Below, one piece after another: positions 1 through 10,980 of a DNA stretch of 64,000 bases. Made by a program: the position numbers and the translations under genes. Positions within the stretch are counted from its first letter, which is position 1. Each line of letters begins with the position of its first letter. The stretch is from NCBI GenBank assembly GCA_002007465.1, contig LNAC01000032.1, positions 5,982,889 through 6,046,888 on the forward strand, given 5' to 3'. A model generated the notes under the pieces. It had not been told where the DNA came from and did not search any database. It saw nothing but the letters and a program-made list of their open reading frames with translations. Source of the DNA: Ailurus styani (Eukaryota > Chordata > Mammalia > Carnivora > Ailuridae).

Positions 1-750
1 TAAGTAAGTCAGAAATAAAAAACAAAGCAAAACAAGAAGTTTTCATTCAATCAAATCTTGCAAATTTTTTACTGATTTTTTAAAATTTGGACTCTCTTCT
101 TTTTAGTTTCTGAAATTTATGTTGCAATTCAAATGTTCCTCAGCATCCTGAATTTTTATTTTAAATCTAGCAGCCCTACTAATATGTACATTTTGCATCA
201 TATCCCAGCACACACAGACATGTAAAACTCTGAGTGAAGAATAATTGTTCACAAAATAATGTCTAACATACTCGGCTTGCATTATGACATTTTACTTTTT
301 AAATTTTTTTAAATACTAACTTAAATAAATGACTTCATTATGTATCACTGACCTGACCACAGTTTGGTGTGTAGAAGGAGATGTACAGCTATAACATGGT
401 AAAGCGATGAGCGGGTCTTTTCATTGGGGCAACTTCAAGTATCAGTATCTGTAGGTCTTTTTCTGAAGCTTTCTCTGAAGAACATTCTTCAAATCCTTCA
501 CTAAAAAATACATATCTGAGTATCAGCTTTCTCATGCTAGATAGCTGCAGAGGTTCTTCTACTTACCGTGTCATATTTCACACAAACCCTTCATTTCAGT
601 CCTTTAACTTATCACTAACTCTCTGCCATGCCTGGTGACCTCACACCTGGAGCATTTCTAGTTCAGTTCCTCCAGAGAATTGACCTGGGGATGTAGAGAC
701 TTTCCCAGTTAGGCAAAGTGGGAGAGGTTTATCAGTTCCATGTCTAGACT
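1..750. other. Unique AT-rich DNA, no gene seen
   Basis: Both strands are broken by frequent stops. I recognise no repeat, RNA gene or splice-flanked exon here. Confidence 0.6.
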
Positions 751-1135
751 ATTATCAATCAAGTTAGAGTAGATTTGGCTGTAGTAAAAAACAGTTCCAA
801 ACCTTCGGCCTTAAAACAACCAAGGTTTATTTTTAATCATGCTACATGACTATCACAGGTTGAGTTCCATTTCTGCTCATCGTGATGAGACTCATCATGA
901 TGGCTCGTCAATCATCTTAAATTTTGTTGGTCACCATTCTGGAGAGAAGAGAGATCTCTGGAGAACCTCACATTGGCTATTCTCTCAGACTTGAAGTAAC
1001 ACAGATTACTTTATCTCACAATTAATTAACCAGGATGTATCTCATGCCCCAACCATCCATGAGAGGTTCAGAAAGTTCAGTTAGTTCTATCTTGTGTCCA
1101 AGAAAAAAAAGAGCAGAAACTGGTAAAAACGGAGA
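751..1135 (-). mobile_element. Old LTR/MER-type repeat, family uncertain
   Basis: The segment around CAACCAAGGTTTATTTTTAA, TCATGCTACATGACTATCAC and GAGATCTCTGGAGAACCTCA follows the order of blocks in a common mammalian LTR-like repeat in antisense orientation (a keyword pattern from memory). It is strongly decayed, with no intact ends or target-site duplication. It could also be a different medium-reiterated element. Confidence 0.38.
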
Positions 1136-1535
1136 TATGAAGTACATAGATATTTAATGACTTCCTCTCATCTCCACCACCTGAGTCTCTTAAGCCTTAG
1201 CTCTCTCATGGATCCGTGAAGCAGATTGGGTCCTTCTCATTGGTAAGCTTTCCTGTAAGCACAAAGATTCTAACTTCTGCCTCTTGGATGTCTCAGTAAT
1301 CACTGCTTTCCTTCCTTCAAACCTGCCGTCTTCATTTCTGCCAGCCTTTGTCTTAGTAGACTAGCACAATTTGATTGCTTTATTGTTAGTTGTGTTTTGA
1401 ACGGGAACAGAGAAAATCTTTGTGATGCAACTGCCATGCTTATGAGGATTTCTCACACACCTGTGAATGCATGCAAATTTTGACATATTTCAGTCAAAGG
1501 TAGGAGTTGTTATTAATGTCTGTTTACAGACAAGA
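1136..1535. other. Unique DNA, no gene seen
   Basis: No recognisable repeat or coding signal; separates the LTR-like piece from the antisense L1. Confidence 0.5.
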
Positions 1536-2020
1536 AATTCAGTTACTCTGTTTCCCCCATGACATAATACATTTTTTTATCTCTAGCACTTATTTGTGGT
1601 TCTTTCTTGGGATTTCCATCTCTGCTTATATTGCCTAGCTGTTCTTGCATGTCATCTACTTTCCTTATCAGAGCCCTTAGCATATTAAATATAGATATTT
1701 TTTTAATTGCTGGTGTGATAATTCCAACATCCCTGCCATGTCTGGCTCTGATGCTCACTCTGTATCTTCAAATTGTGGGGGGTTTTGCCTTGTGGAAGAC
1801 TTGTAATTTTTCTTGGTAGCCAGCCATGACATATAAGGCACTGACTGGTTCCCACAGTGCTTTCCACCTGTGAGTCTGCTCCTGTAAGCCGTGACACCCT
1901 CTCTTTCCCTGTCTTTTCTCCAGTTTAAAGGGCTGCAGTTTGCCCTGTGACCTCCCCTCTCGTGTGAACCTAAGAAGAGTTGATTTTTCAGGCTGCCAGC
2001 TTTTCACTTGTTAGGACAGA
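1536..2020 (-). mobile_element. Ancient LINE-1 (L1M type) fragment, antisense
   Basis: T-rich on the plus strand. It contains the order GAGCCCTTAGCATATTAAAT, GGTGTGATAATTCCAACATC, CCTGCCATGTCTGGCTCTGA and TTGCCTTGTGGAAGACTTGTA, blocks I know from antisense old L1 elements. Open frames of 60-80 codons here are chance products of low stop density. Ends and subfamily are uncertain. Confidence 0.6.
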
Positions 2021-2394
2021 ATTGCACTTCTAAGTTCCCTAAAATGGAACAGGGAATTGGAAATTCATGGTACATTTTTTAAAACTTGTTTTAAATTAAG
2101 GTCATAGATTAAAAGTTCCTGAATAAAGAAACCATATCTTTTACATGTTTGTGCTCACTCCCAAATATCACCTAGTAAAATGTCTTTTACATAGGAAAAT
2201 TTGAGTAAGTATTTGAATTAATCATTTAAAGACCTTTGATATCAGAGGGAGTTGTAGTAAGGGCACATGCGATCATATGTAGAAGTTATTTGTAAGTTTT
2301 CAGCCATTATAGAACTATTAAATTATTTTAAGATGAACAACTTTCCAATATTTGGATACAAAGATTTAAGTAAACCTACATTAGATATTTGATT
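2021..2394. other. AT-rich DNA, nothing recognised
   Basis: No gene or confident repeat. The segment lies between the antisense L1 and a short L2 piece. Confidence 0.5.
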
Positions 2395-2500
2395 AGCTTA
2401 CTTAATAAACATACATGCACAGTCCTCTAATGTGCCCGGTCCTGGCAACACAAACATGAAAGAGTTGCTGTCCTTATACTTAGAAAGTTCATAGACTATG
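2395..2500 (-). mobile_element. L2 3'-end fragment, antisense
   Basis: Reads like the antisense L2 end: a 'growing list' of AATAAACATACATGCACAG, GTGCCCGGTCCTGGCAACAC, then AGTTGCTGTCCTTATACTTAG, matching the order interval - last base of the interval class 'TATTGAGCACC...GTGCCAGGCACTG...CCCTGCCCTCAAGGAGCT'. Decayed, roughly 100 bp. Confidence 0.5.
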
Positions 2501-2533
2501 TTTCAATATTCTATTTTTAAAACATTGTTTTTG

Positions 2534-2616
2534 TTCAATGAATCATGGAACACTACATCAAAAATTAATGATGTACTGTATGGTGACTAACATAACGTAT
2601 AAAAAATAAAATAACA
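2534..2616 (+). mobile_element. Carnivore LINE-1 3' end (very short copy)
   Basis: Contains GAATCATGGAACACTACATC and GATGTACTGTATGGTGACTA followed by an A-rich tail, the terminal 3' UTR block of carnivore L1. Only about 80 bp were copied. It abuts an antisense SINE tail to tail; see findings. Confidence 0.75.
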
Positions 2617-2617
2617 T

Positions 2618-2797
2618 TTTTTTAAAGATTTCATTTATTTACTTGACAGAGAGAGAGAGCACAAGCAGGGGGAGCAGCAGAGAGGGAGAAGCAGGCTCAC
2701 CGAGAAGGGAGCCCGCCGTGGGGCTTGATTCCAGGACCCTGCGATCATGACCTAAGCCGAAGGCAGATGCTTAACGACTGAGCCACCCAGGTGCCCC
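2618..2797 (-). mobile_element. CAN-SINE, antisense
   Basis: Antisense copy: T-rich tail and TTTATTTACTTGACAGAGAG at the left, GA-rich middle, and the tRNA-derived head (GAGCCACCCAGGTGCCCC) at the right end. It lacks the mustelid-type GGCTTTAACCCAC block and has GATGCTTAACGACTGAGCC instead, so it belongs to an older subfamily. Confidence 0.92.
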
Positions 2798-3515
2798 TGT
2801 TTTTCTTATTTTCAAATAACTGAGCCATAATTAAAGAAAATACGTCACTTTTTATAAATGTCCACATTATTAAAAATAATTTTAACTAAAATTTAGTTTT
2901 AAAAACTTGCTCCAGGAATTTCAAGATCTTTCATATATTAATGCATATAGAACAACAGTATTAAATAAGTTTTATATTTGTTACCATTTTAAAGATGAAT
3001 ATTTGAGATATAGTAGTAGCATGTAAGTCATCCAATTGGTATGGCTAGTTTTCAAACAAGACAGTTTCGGGAGCAGTATTTTACTCCTTACACAAGATAA
3101 CCAGAGAGTAAGTTCATTGCTTTTGAAATTAAACTCTTTTATACATTGTATTTTTTTATAAAGACCAATGGATTTTAATGTAACAAAATAAAAAAAAATG
3201 TTTGTTGATAGGATTTTAGATTCCACGCTGCAACTGATATTTTTTAAAAGTACCACTTGTCAAGGGATTTGGCACACCATCAAAAACACATAACTAACTG
3301 AAGTCTCAAGATGCTCTGTGATATGAGACACTTTCAATTTGATGACTACATCTTGTAAAATAAAAATATTAATTCATATATTTTTTCTCTACTCCTTACT
3401 ACATTCTTTTCTTTGAAAGTATATCTTTTTTTTTTTTATTCTCTTACTTATATCCAGGATTTTTAGCACGGCAGCTTCCTCAGCAAGGAAAAGAAATAGT
3501 CTGACACAGAATAAA
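2798..3515. other. AT-rich DNA, no gene seen
   Basis: A 91-codon open frame on the minus strand is present but has no composition or similarity that suggests a protein. No repeat recognised. Confidence 0.5.
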
Positions 3516-3745
3516 ACAGTACTTAGAGTGGTTAAGAATTTGAACTTAAGCTTTCAACTAGTCTAGGTTCCATAGCTGGTCTGTTGTTGGCTTGTTTTGT
3601 GATCATCATTTTATTTACATTCACTAAGTTTCAGGTTCTTCATTTGTAAAATGAAGATGATGATTTTGCTTTCAATATGATTGTTGCAAGTATCATATGA
3701 AACAATGTGTAAGAATTTAATAAAAGTCAGACACTATAATCAATG
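3516..3745 (-). mobile_element. MIR, antisense
   Basis: Shows the antisense MIR order: AGAGTGGTTAAGAATTTGAA, then TCAGGTTCTTCATTTGTAAA with AATGAAGATGATGAT, then TATCATATGAAACAATGTGT. The core 'CTCAGTTTCCTCATCTGTAA' block of the family is clearly visible in mutated form. Confidence 0.75.
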
Positions 3746-5660
3746 TCTTTTGTTTTACAAACAATACTCTGAGTGCCAATGGGTAAATACTTCAGTAATA
3801 AAGTACTCCTGCTAGATGGAGTCCAGGTATCCTGAGGACAAAAATTATTTTCTAGATGTTTACCAGCTACTGCTTTTACTAATAATTTCCTGAGTTTATA
3901 TGTTAGTATAGTCTTAAATTATCAAATTTTGTTTGGTTTCTTATGAAGTATATATGACTGCATTTTTAGAAATCTCCTGCCATTCTTCTGCTACCTTTCC
4001 TATACCATTAGCTTGCATGTGTGCCATTTGTAAAGTTATTCACCAATCCACTTTTCCCCCAAATCATTTGTATTCTGAAAGAACAAAAATTATAATAATA
4101 TTATGCCTGTAATATATACTGAATGCAAGAAAAAAGTTATTGAAGGACATCTTTGAAACTCTAAGATATACAAATATAAAAGAATTTTTTAAGATAATTG
4201 AGAGTAAAAGTTAATCAAGTGATATACTTTTGATCCGTCTAGATATGGTAATAAATTATGTATGGAAAAGATGAGGCAGAATTTAAAAATTAACTCATGG
4301 AATGTATCATTTGTCATGCAGCTTAAAAGAATCACTAAGAATGATTATATTTGTCCAATAGACATATGTTTTTTTGCCCTCACATCTCATTTAAGTCATT
4401 ACAGATTACTATCTTCTGCACAAAAACATGTTTAAAAACATGTAGAATTATGATAATATAGATTTAAGAATTTTGTTTTTCTTGCCACTTTTATAATACT
4501 GCTTAGAGTTTATAATATGGTTATTTTCTTCCTATGCAACAGTGTTTGTAATACATTTTCTAGGTGACAAATTTTTAGTCTCACTATAGATTAGAGTTTT
4601 CTGTAAATCAATGCATTATTTTTTATACCCTCCCCCCAACATTTTTTCTTTAAGGAAAGTCAAGAGATCTCATCTCAGGATATTTATTCTGTCCTTGATG
4701 ACTTTCAGAATTATTTTAAAGTTCAGTATAGAGCTGATTCTAGGAAATGTTCTATATTGCCATTTTTTATACTCTCTAACTCTACCTTTTTTATTTCAAA
4801 CATACATTTTTCCCTACTTCATGCTGTCCCTTAGCTGTTCAAGTGCTTCTTCTCCTAGAGCAGTGTTTCAAATCAGGACTAGTATCCTTAGTGTCTACAA
4901 TATTCACTTACGAGCTTGAGTCTACATTAGTAACAAAAACATTCTCTTCTAAGAGCATCTTCATTTTAACACAGGAAGGCAGAAAATGTGGATGCTAAAC
5001 AAATCTGTGATTTCTTTATCTTTCAAATGATCAGAATACTGATTTCCTGCTAGGACATTGACACTCAGCTAGAAGGCCCATCGTTTCTCAGAATTAGGCA
5101 GAACCATGTGACTAAATTATAGACAGATAGATTTAGGTAGAAATCTATGTGTGGGCTTTCAAGAAACCTTTTTCAAGGTGAGAGAACATACCCTTTTTTC
5201 TCTCCTTCTCCATCTTATGGCTTGAAACATGGATATGATGACTGGAAAACAACTATTTTGAAAACTGTTTTTTCTAGAGTATTCCATAGGACGTATTATC
5301 AAAATACTTGATCACTGTGCCACTGTAACAATATTTTCTATGTATATAAAATATACATATATATATACCCTCACATACACATACATCACATTGGTCATTA
5401 AGTGCACTTATTTTTACAGATACTTTTTAATTTAATAGCAAATATATTTAGTAAAGTCCTCATTTGGTAAAAATTTTAAGGTATTAATTAGTTAAGCATT
5501 GCAAAAATAATCAAGGTTACATTCTGGTAACATTTATGAATTTGTAACTTCTTCGCCTAGGTTGGCAAAGGCCAGCTCTTTATAAGGGCTCAAGACTGGG
5601 ACTTCTAACACAAGCCCTATCTCCACTTCAAAATGGCTTTGCATCTCTTCTTTTCCTCTT
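3746..5660. other. 1.9 kb of unique AT-rich DNA
   Basis: No gene or confident repeat. There is a short AT/TA alternating stretch near 5340-5370 (TATATATAC type). Open frames of up to 102 codons occur but are low-complexity, hydrophobic and T-rich, as expected by chance. Confidence 0.55.
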
Positions 5661-5670
5661 TTGCACTTTT

Positions 5671-5876
5671 TATTTATTTTTTTAAAAGATTTATGTATTT
5701 GAGAGAGAAGTGCTGAGGGGCAGAGGGATAGAATCTTCAAGCAGACTCCCCCGCTGAGCGTGGAGCTGGGTTCAGGGCTTGACACAGGGCTCCATCTCGC
5801 GACCCTGACGTCATGCCCTGAGCTAAAACCCAGAGTCCGCTGCTCAACCAACTGAGGGACCCAAGTGCTCCACCCC
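5671..5876 (-). mobile_element. Old CAN-SINE, antisense, with TSD
   Basis: GA-rich middle, CCCCCGCTGAGCGTGGAGC and CTGAGGGACCCAAGTGCTCC head are a diverged CAN-SINE. A 9-nt direct repeat TGCACTTTT flanks it (5662-5670 and 5877-5885). Confidence 0.88.
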
Positions 5877-5885
5877 TGCACTTTT

Positions 5886-6412
5886 TTCATTTAAATTTTC
5901 TAAGTATGCCTTCATCTTATCCTGAACTTTCTTCCACTTATTACCTCATCTTCTTTCTTATACTTTTCTTCCTTTTTTCCTGGGACTTCTTCCTTGCTGA
6001 GAAGATGCTTGTCTCCCACTGTCCGTTCTAAACCCGTTCTGTCTTGATTTATGCTTCAAGAGACAGACTCCCAAGAACTACACAATGAAGACTGAGTGCT
6101 GATGAGATTTATATTTTATTCTGCTGATGGAAGGCATGAAAAGGAGATAGGACGCTTGGGGGGAGAAGTGTGCATTTTCTTCTACTTCGCTTCTCTACTA
6201 TGGGTCATGCTGATTGCTGTTACTGATACCTGTTTAGCCCCAGTGCTCACTGGGGTTCTCTATTTCCTTCCTTTCCTCTTCAGATCTAGGACTGGGAAGA
6301 AGGTCAACATTCTTTGTTGGTTTCTTTACCCCTACCCAAACCTCTGTAACAGTCCCTATATTTTATATTATTTGAATGCTAGTGTTTGCCTTGCCTTCAG
6401 TGATTACCCATT

Positions 6413-6415
<3 letters not shown>
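5886..6415. other. Unique DNA, no gene seen
   Basis: A 124-codon plus-strand frame runs through here into the CA repeat (its end is a run of His-Thr codons). It has no recognisable domain and I do not call it a gene. Confidence 0.5.

Positions 6416-6447
<32 letters not shown>
6416..6447 (+). repeat. (CA)n microsatellite
   Basis: An uninterrupted run of about 16 CA units. A degenerate TCTA-rich stretch (about 6480-6560) follows. Likely polymorphic in length. Confidence 0.97.
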
Positions 6448-6449
<2 letters not shown>

Positions 6450-6606
6450 TACTCTCAACCATTTCCTTGAGTGATGATTTTCTATCTCTATCTTTGTGTC
6501 TGCCTGCATATCTGTCAATATCTATCATCTCTCGTCTATCTAATCTCTTTTATCTCAGCATCTTTCACCAGCAAACTTCACACTACTTTTAGAAGTAAAA
6601 TGAATA

Positions 6607-6814
6607 GGGCGCCTGGGTGGCTCAGTGGGTTAAAGCCTCTGCTTTCGGCCCAGGTCATGATCTCAGGGTCCTGGGATCGAGGCCCGCATCGGGCTCCCTG
6701 CTCAGCGGGGAGCCTGCTTCCCCCTCTCTCTCTCTGCCTGCTTCTCTGCCTACTTGTGATCTCTCTCCCTCTGTGAAATAAATAAATAAAATCTTTTAAA
6801 AAAAAGAAAAAAAA
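6607..6814 (+). mobile_element. Young CAN-SINE with perfect 16-nt TSD
   Basis: Complete head (GGCGCCTGGGTGGCTCAG), GGTTAAAGCCTCTGC variant, CT-rich middle, AAATAAATAAATAAAATC and an A-tail. The target-site duplication AGAAGTAAAATGAATA is perfect at 6591-6606 and 6815-6830. The intact duplication and low divergence indicate a recent insertion, suitable as a presence/absence marker. Confidence 0.97.
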
Positions 6815-7029
6815 AGAAGTAAAATGAATATAATGTGACTTGCACACTTACCTACTCAAACAATTATTCCTCTGAAGTTCCCCTGTGACCTCTGTATTCT
6901 CAATCCAGTGACATTAAGGTTTCCTTCTTCCTTAACATCGCTCAGGCAATTAACTTTGATGACCACCTGCTCATGAATACTTTTCATTTCATTGTGTTCA
7001 ACTGATTCTCTTGTATTTCATCGCTCTCT

Positions 7030-7890
7030 TTCCTGGCCCCTTCTCTGTCTTTCTACTGCCTCTTCAGTAGTGGCCCTTTTCAAAATTCATCCTTCTGGGC
7101 ACTTTGCATGGCCTTAGTGATCACATACATATCTCTAAACCTGTGCCTTTTGCTGAATTCTATACCTCATTTGTTTGCATAACATTTGATTGCATTACAC
7201 TTCCATAGTCACTGCTTCTCAAAATGTTAAAATTATCTTGATATTTTCCTTTTTCCCTTTACATAAACTCAACTGAAGCATTTCACTTCAGTCTTAGCTG
7301 CATCTCTTGTATCAGTCCTCTTTTCCTTTCCATTTGCCCTAGTGAAGGCACCATTTCTTCCAAGTTGTATTATTGTAGGGGTCTCCTCCCAGATTTTTCT
7401 AACCTCACTTTCTTTTGCATATCATATTCTACCACAATGGTAGTGCTCCACTGCTCAGAATTTCTTACTGGCTCTCTGTGGCATAAATTTAGATTTCTCA
7501 AGTGATTTCTCAGTTTGATTTAGCCCCAAACAATTTTCATCTTCTTTAATTCCCTAAATCACTTCACTGTTTTTAGTCAACCTGTCCCTCAGCCTGTTAA
7601 AATCTCCAACTCTAACTTTATTTTTCCAAAAGCATGTCCATATTTGAGACTTAACACGAGTGACATGTCTTTCATGATCTACTTTCTTATCTCCATATGG
7701 AAGTATATTTTCCCTCCCAGTACTCCAATAACAGAAGTAGCAATATTTTTGACATTGCTGGCTGCCTTCCTTTAGAGATATGTATAACATAAATTTTATT
7801 TCATATATTATCTTGTATGCAATAAAGGGCAAGGATTATGTTGTCACTGTATCCCTCAAAATGCCTAGCAAAACACCTGAAAGAACAAGA
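7030..7890 (+). mobile_element. Long L2 (LINE-2) 3' region
   Basis: Follows the L2 sense order across more than 800 bp: CTAGTGAAGGCACCATTTCTT, TCTCCTCCCAGATTTTTCTAA, ACTGGCTCTCTGTGGCATAAAT, and ends in CTGTATCCCTCAAAATGCC TAGCAAAACACCTG, the counterpart of the L2 'CTTTGTATCCCCAGCGCCTAGCACAGTGCCTG' end. It is old and diverged with no TSD. Confidence 0.62.
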
Positions 7891-9398
7891 GCCTTTATTT
7901 AATTAAATTATGTTTTTATGGGTTCAACTCACTAAGACTAACCGAAATGCTCCCATGACGATCTCCAGATTCCCAAAGTTCTCAGCAATTAAATCAATTA
8001 ACACAATCTTTTGGTGATGTTCTCTTCTGTTATACCCTAAAACAGGGTTGGTAGTTACTCAGTGTAATTGGATGTGCCAAAAGTTCAGTTGTTCTGATTC
8101 TCCACAGACTACCTAGACAGATGGTCAATTGGCAGGAGCCCAGAAAGGCTAGTTCTACCTATTAAGTACCATCGAAACAACTAAATCTTACAGACGCTGA
8201 CACAACTATTAGTATTTTTATTGTGCTAATTTGCTGAGAGTCACAATCATTTGCGAATAACTGCATTTCTTAAGGAAATGTATTTGGATGAATGAAAATA
8301 TTTTAGACCTTGAATTTTGAGAATTACAGCATTATCATTCCATCTTAAATTAAGCTTCCTCACTTTGATGTACCACTTTTATTTTGAAATTTTTAGTTAG
8401 GTACTTCATTTGGGAGGGGGCACTATACTTTGAACTCTTTCAATTTTGTCTTAATCATAAAAATACTAAATTGGAAACTGCCATAAAGGACATTTGCATC
8501 ATACCAAAGTTAAAATAACTCAGTCAGTCAGCAAGTAAGTGCCCAAGTACCAGAGGCAGGTAATACAAGAATCCAAAATGAATTCTATTCTCAGAGGTGA
8601 CAGAGCACTGATTCTCCAGCATGCTTGGAGGAGGCCCTGAGGTTAGATCAACCTGGATGGAATTTCCTGCTTTGCTGCATGAAATTTCCACAGTGAAAAT
8701 GGAAGATGGGAGAAGAAAGGGAATAAAGCCACCTCCCCCAAAATGACACACACACAAAATTGCATGGTTTAAAATTCCAGATATAGAGTTTTTAGGAGAA
8801 ATAAGCAAAACTGCATTAGTTTTAGATATTCATTTCAACTTAGGATTTATTTTCACTATGATGAGCATGTTCGCATGTACATTAAAAAAAAGAATGAAAG
8901 CAACAATTTGACTCACAAAGACTGAAATGACCATTGATTTCTAAAGCACAAGATGTTTACGATTAAGGATATTTATCGGGACACCTAAATTCTAAAATGT
9001 GATTAGTCTGATTATACCAACTCCATTTATCATGCAAAACCAATAACACTGGTGTTTCTGGGACTCTTTAGAAGAATGTATATGAGTTATGTAGCTTCTT
9101 ATATTTTGACTCAAACTTTTTGTCTTTTACTTGACTTGTGAGAATAAGGCTCTCTTTTAGTGTCATAGGCCCCAATTTTTTTAACTATATTTTGAATGGG
9201 ATTGTTTCTATTTCTTTACTTTAGCAACATAACGGTAAGTCCACAGAATCACAATTTATAGGGAAATATAAGAAGTGTCTATATATAAGTATTAAATTCC
9301 CACTAGTCCAAATATCTACTGTATTATGTTTAAGTTCACCTGAGGAACATGTTAAAACATTAATGATATTGACTAACTAGTGACAATTATGTGTGTTT
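7891..9398. other. 1.5 kb of unique DNA
   Basis: No gene or confident repeat. The part near 7930-8270 is less AT-rich than its surroundings and repeat-free, so a conserved element there is possible but unsupported without alignment. Confidence 0.5.
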
Positions 9399-9414
9399 AA
9401 AAATATTAGAATTA

Positions 9415-9602
9415 CGGGCACCTGGGTGGCTCAGTGGGTTAAGCCTCTGCCTTCGGCTCAGGTCATGATCTCAGGGTCCTGGGATGGAGCCCTCCATTGG
9501 GCTCTCTGCTCAGCGGGGAGCCTGATTTCCCCCCGCCCCCTCCACCTACCTCTCTGCCTACTTGTGATCTCTCTCTCTCTCTCTAATAAATAAAAATCTT
9601 TA
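9415..9602 (+). mobile_element. CAN-SINE with 16-nt TSD
   Basis: Complete copy with GGTTAAGCCTCTGCCTTCGG; the polypyrimidine middle contains an expanded C run. TSD AAAAATATTAGAATTA is perfect at 9399-9414 and 9603-9618; the A-tail merges with the duplication. Confidence 0.96.
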
Positions 9603-9618
9603 AAAAATATTAGAATTA

Positions 9619-10284
9619 AACAAAGAAAGAATGATATCCTAGGATATCATGTTCTCCAATGTCTACACTATTTCTTAAGATATAGTATAGAGTGGAGGAA
9701 AAAACCAATACCCACCCCCCACCCCCTAAAAAAGAAGAATATCAGCCTCTCCAAAAGCAGATTAAAAACCACATTGGCTATAAATCTATGAAGGTTTTAT
9801 TCTCAGAAGATTTAATTAGGATTCATATTAGGTCAAAAGCATTAAAAAGAATTTTAAAGAGAGTATTAGAGGGGTAGTAACTGGCAGTACTCCATGTCTG
9901 TAACCTAAAACAAAGGCATTTTACCTTTTGCCACCATCAAATATATCCCTAGATTTAGGGGACAAAATATGATTTTCTTGCTTGCATTCTTCTCTCTAGA
10001 TAAACAATGAATACTCAAATCATCTACTGTCTTCATGAAGGATTTTGTCTAGAAAATATTTGTGAACTCTTGATGTGCATTTCAGGGACCAACTTTTCCT
10101 CCAACCTTATCTCATGGGTCCTAGTGCTTAGCTTTCTCTCATTGTCATATTCTCACATCCCTATTTTTTTTTAAATAGTGTGGCACTGTGCATGTTTAAG
10201 TCACTTCAAATGCTTTCTTAGAATCATGTGGACTACACTTAAGGAGGGAGAAATTTCAAAAACTGGAGAGTTTGCAAGAGGGTG
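9619..10284. other. Unique DNA, no gene seen
   Basis: No repeat recognised apart from a C/A-rich patch near 9707-9730. It leads into the CpG-retaining block at 10285. Confidence 0.5.
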
Positions 10285-10880
10285 TAGGAAGGGCAGTTGA
10301 GAACAGCAGAAAGAAGCCACTGGCCCTTGACGATCTACCGTGATCAGACGAAAATCTTCCTTGTTTGGCTAAAAGACCAAATTAAAGCACGGACTAACCA
10401 CTCTGGCTGGCTCTGGCCTCTGTTTTCAACAGAATTGCCTGTGCGACCATAAGTCGACCATCCGGTGACCCGTATTGATCAACGGGGCGGCTGAACTAAG
10501 TGGTTCTGCTGGGCCACGAGGGTGTGTTTGCTCGAACATATACAGTCACAGCAAGATATGCACAGGAATATTAATTACGGAGACAAGCCAGAAGCGAGAG
10601 AAGGCCTGCTGCAAACCGCCGCAGAAGGAAGCAGTCTGGTTTCCCGCAGAGCTCTCCGCCACACATAGCCGCGCTCCTGCTCACTGAGCCCAGGCGGAGC
10701 TGTTGCCCTGCTGCTTTATGTTAATTAGAGAATAAATAAGTGGCCAACTGTAGTCTGTGGGCATATGTTGGTCAACTGTCTCTGTCTAATTAGGTTGTAA
10801 GCCCACCGGGCAGAGGCCTCATTTAAATCTATGTTCCAGAAAGCACTTAGTGCCTTTGTCGAGGCCTAGTGAACGTGAGA
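10285..10880. promoter_or_regulatory. Candidate conserved regulatory element (CpG-retaining, homeodomain-type sites)
   Basis: This block is free of recognisable repeats and is much richer in G+C and CpG than the AT-rich surroundings, with about 15 CpGs visible between about 10440 and 10680. It carries several homeodomain-type TAATTA cores: TTAATTACGG (10571-10580), TTAATTAGAG (10721-10730) and the palindrome CTAATTAG (10786-10793), plus E-box-like CAACTG motifs. A 70-codon open frame is present, but I see no splice signals or protein family. Retained CpGs with clustered TAATTA sites are typical of developmental enhancers, but conservation cannot be seen from one sequence. Alternatives: an unrecognised old repeat, or a non-coding exon. 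Confidence 0.4.
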
Positions 10881-10935
10881 GACGAGGGCAAATGGCTGGG
10901 GTTTAATAAGCAAGAAAAAAACTTAAGAATTTGTT

Positions 10936-10939
<4 letters not shown>

Positions 10940-10975
<36 letters not shown>

Positions 10976-10980
10976 CGTGT
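10940..10980 (+). repeat. (GT)n microsatellite
   Basis: About 15 pure GT units followed by GCGTGCGTGT variants. The mixed GT/GC alternating purine-pyrimidine tract could adopt Z-DNA. Confidence 0.97.

Noticed and set aside
6416..6560. Regular short repeats considered as a CRISPR-like or satellite array
   Set aside because: They are a plain (CA)n and a degenerate TCTA stretch; the genome is clearly mammalian.
6471..6847. Frames on both strands with the repeated peptide theme APGWLSGLKPLLSAQV
   Set aside because: They translate CAN-SINE copies; the same theme recurs at every young SINE in the window.
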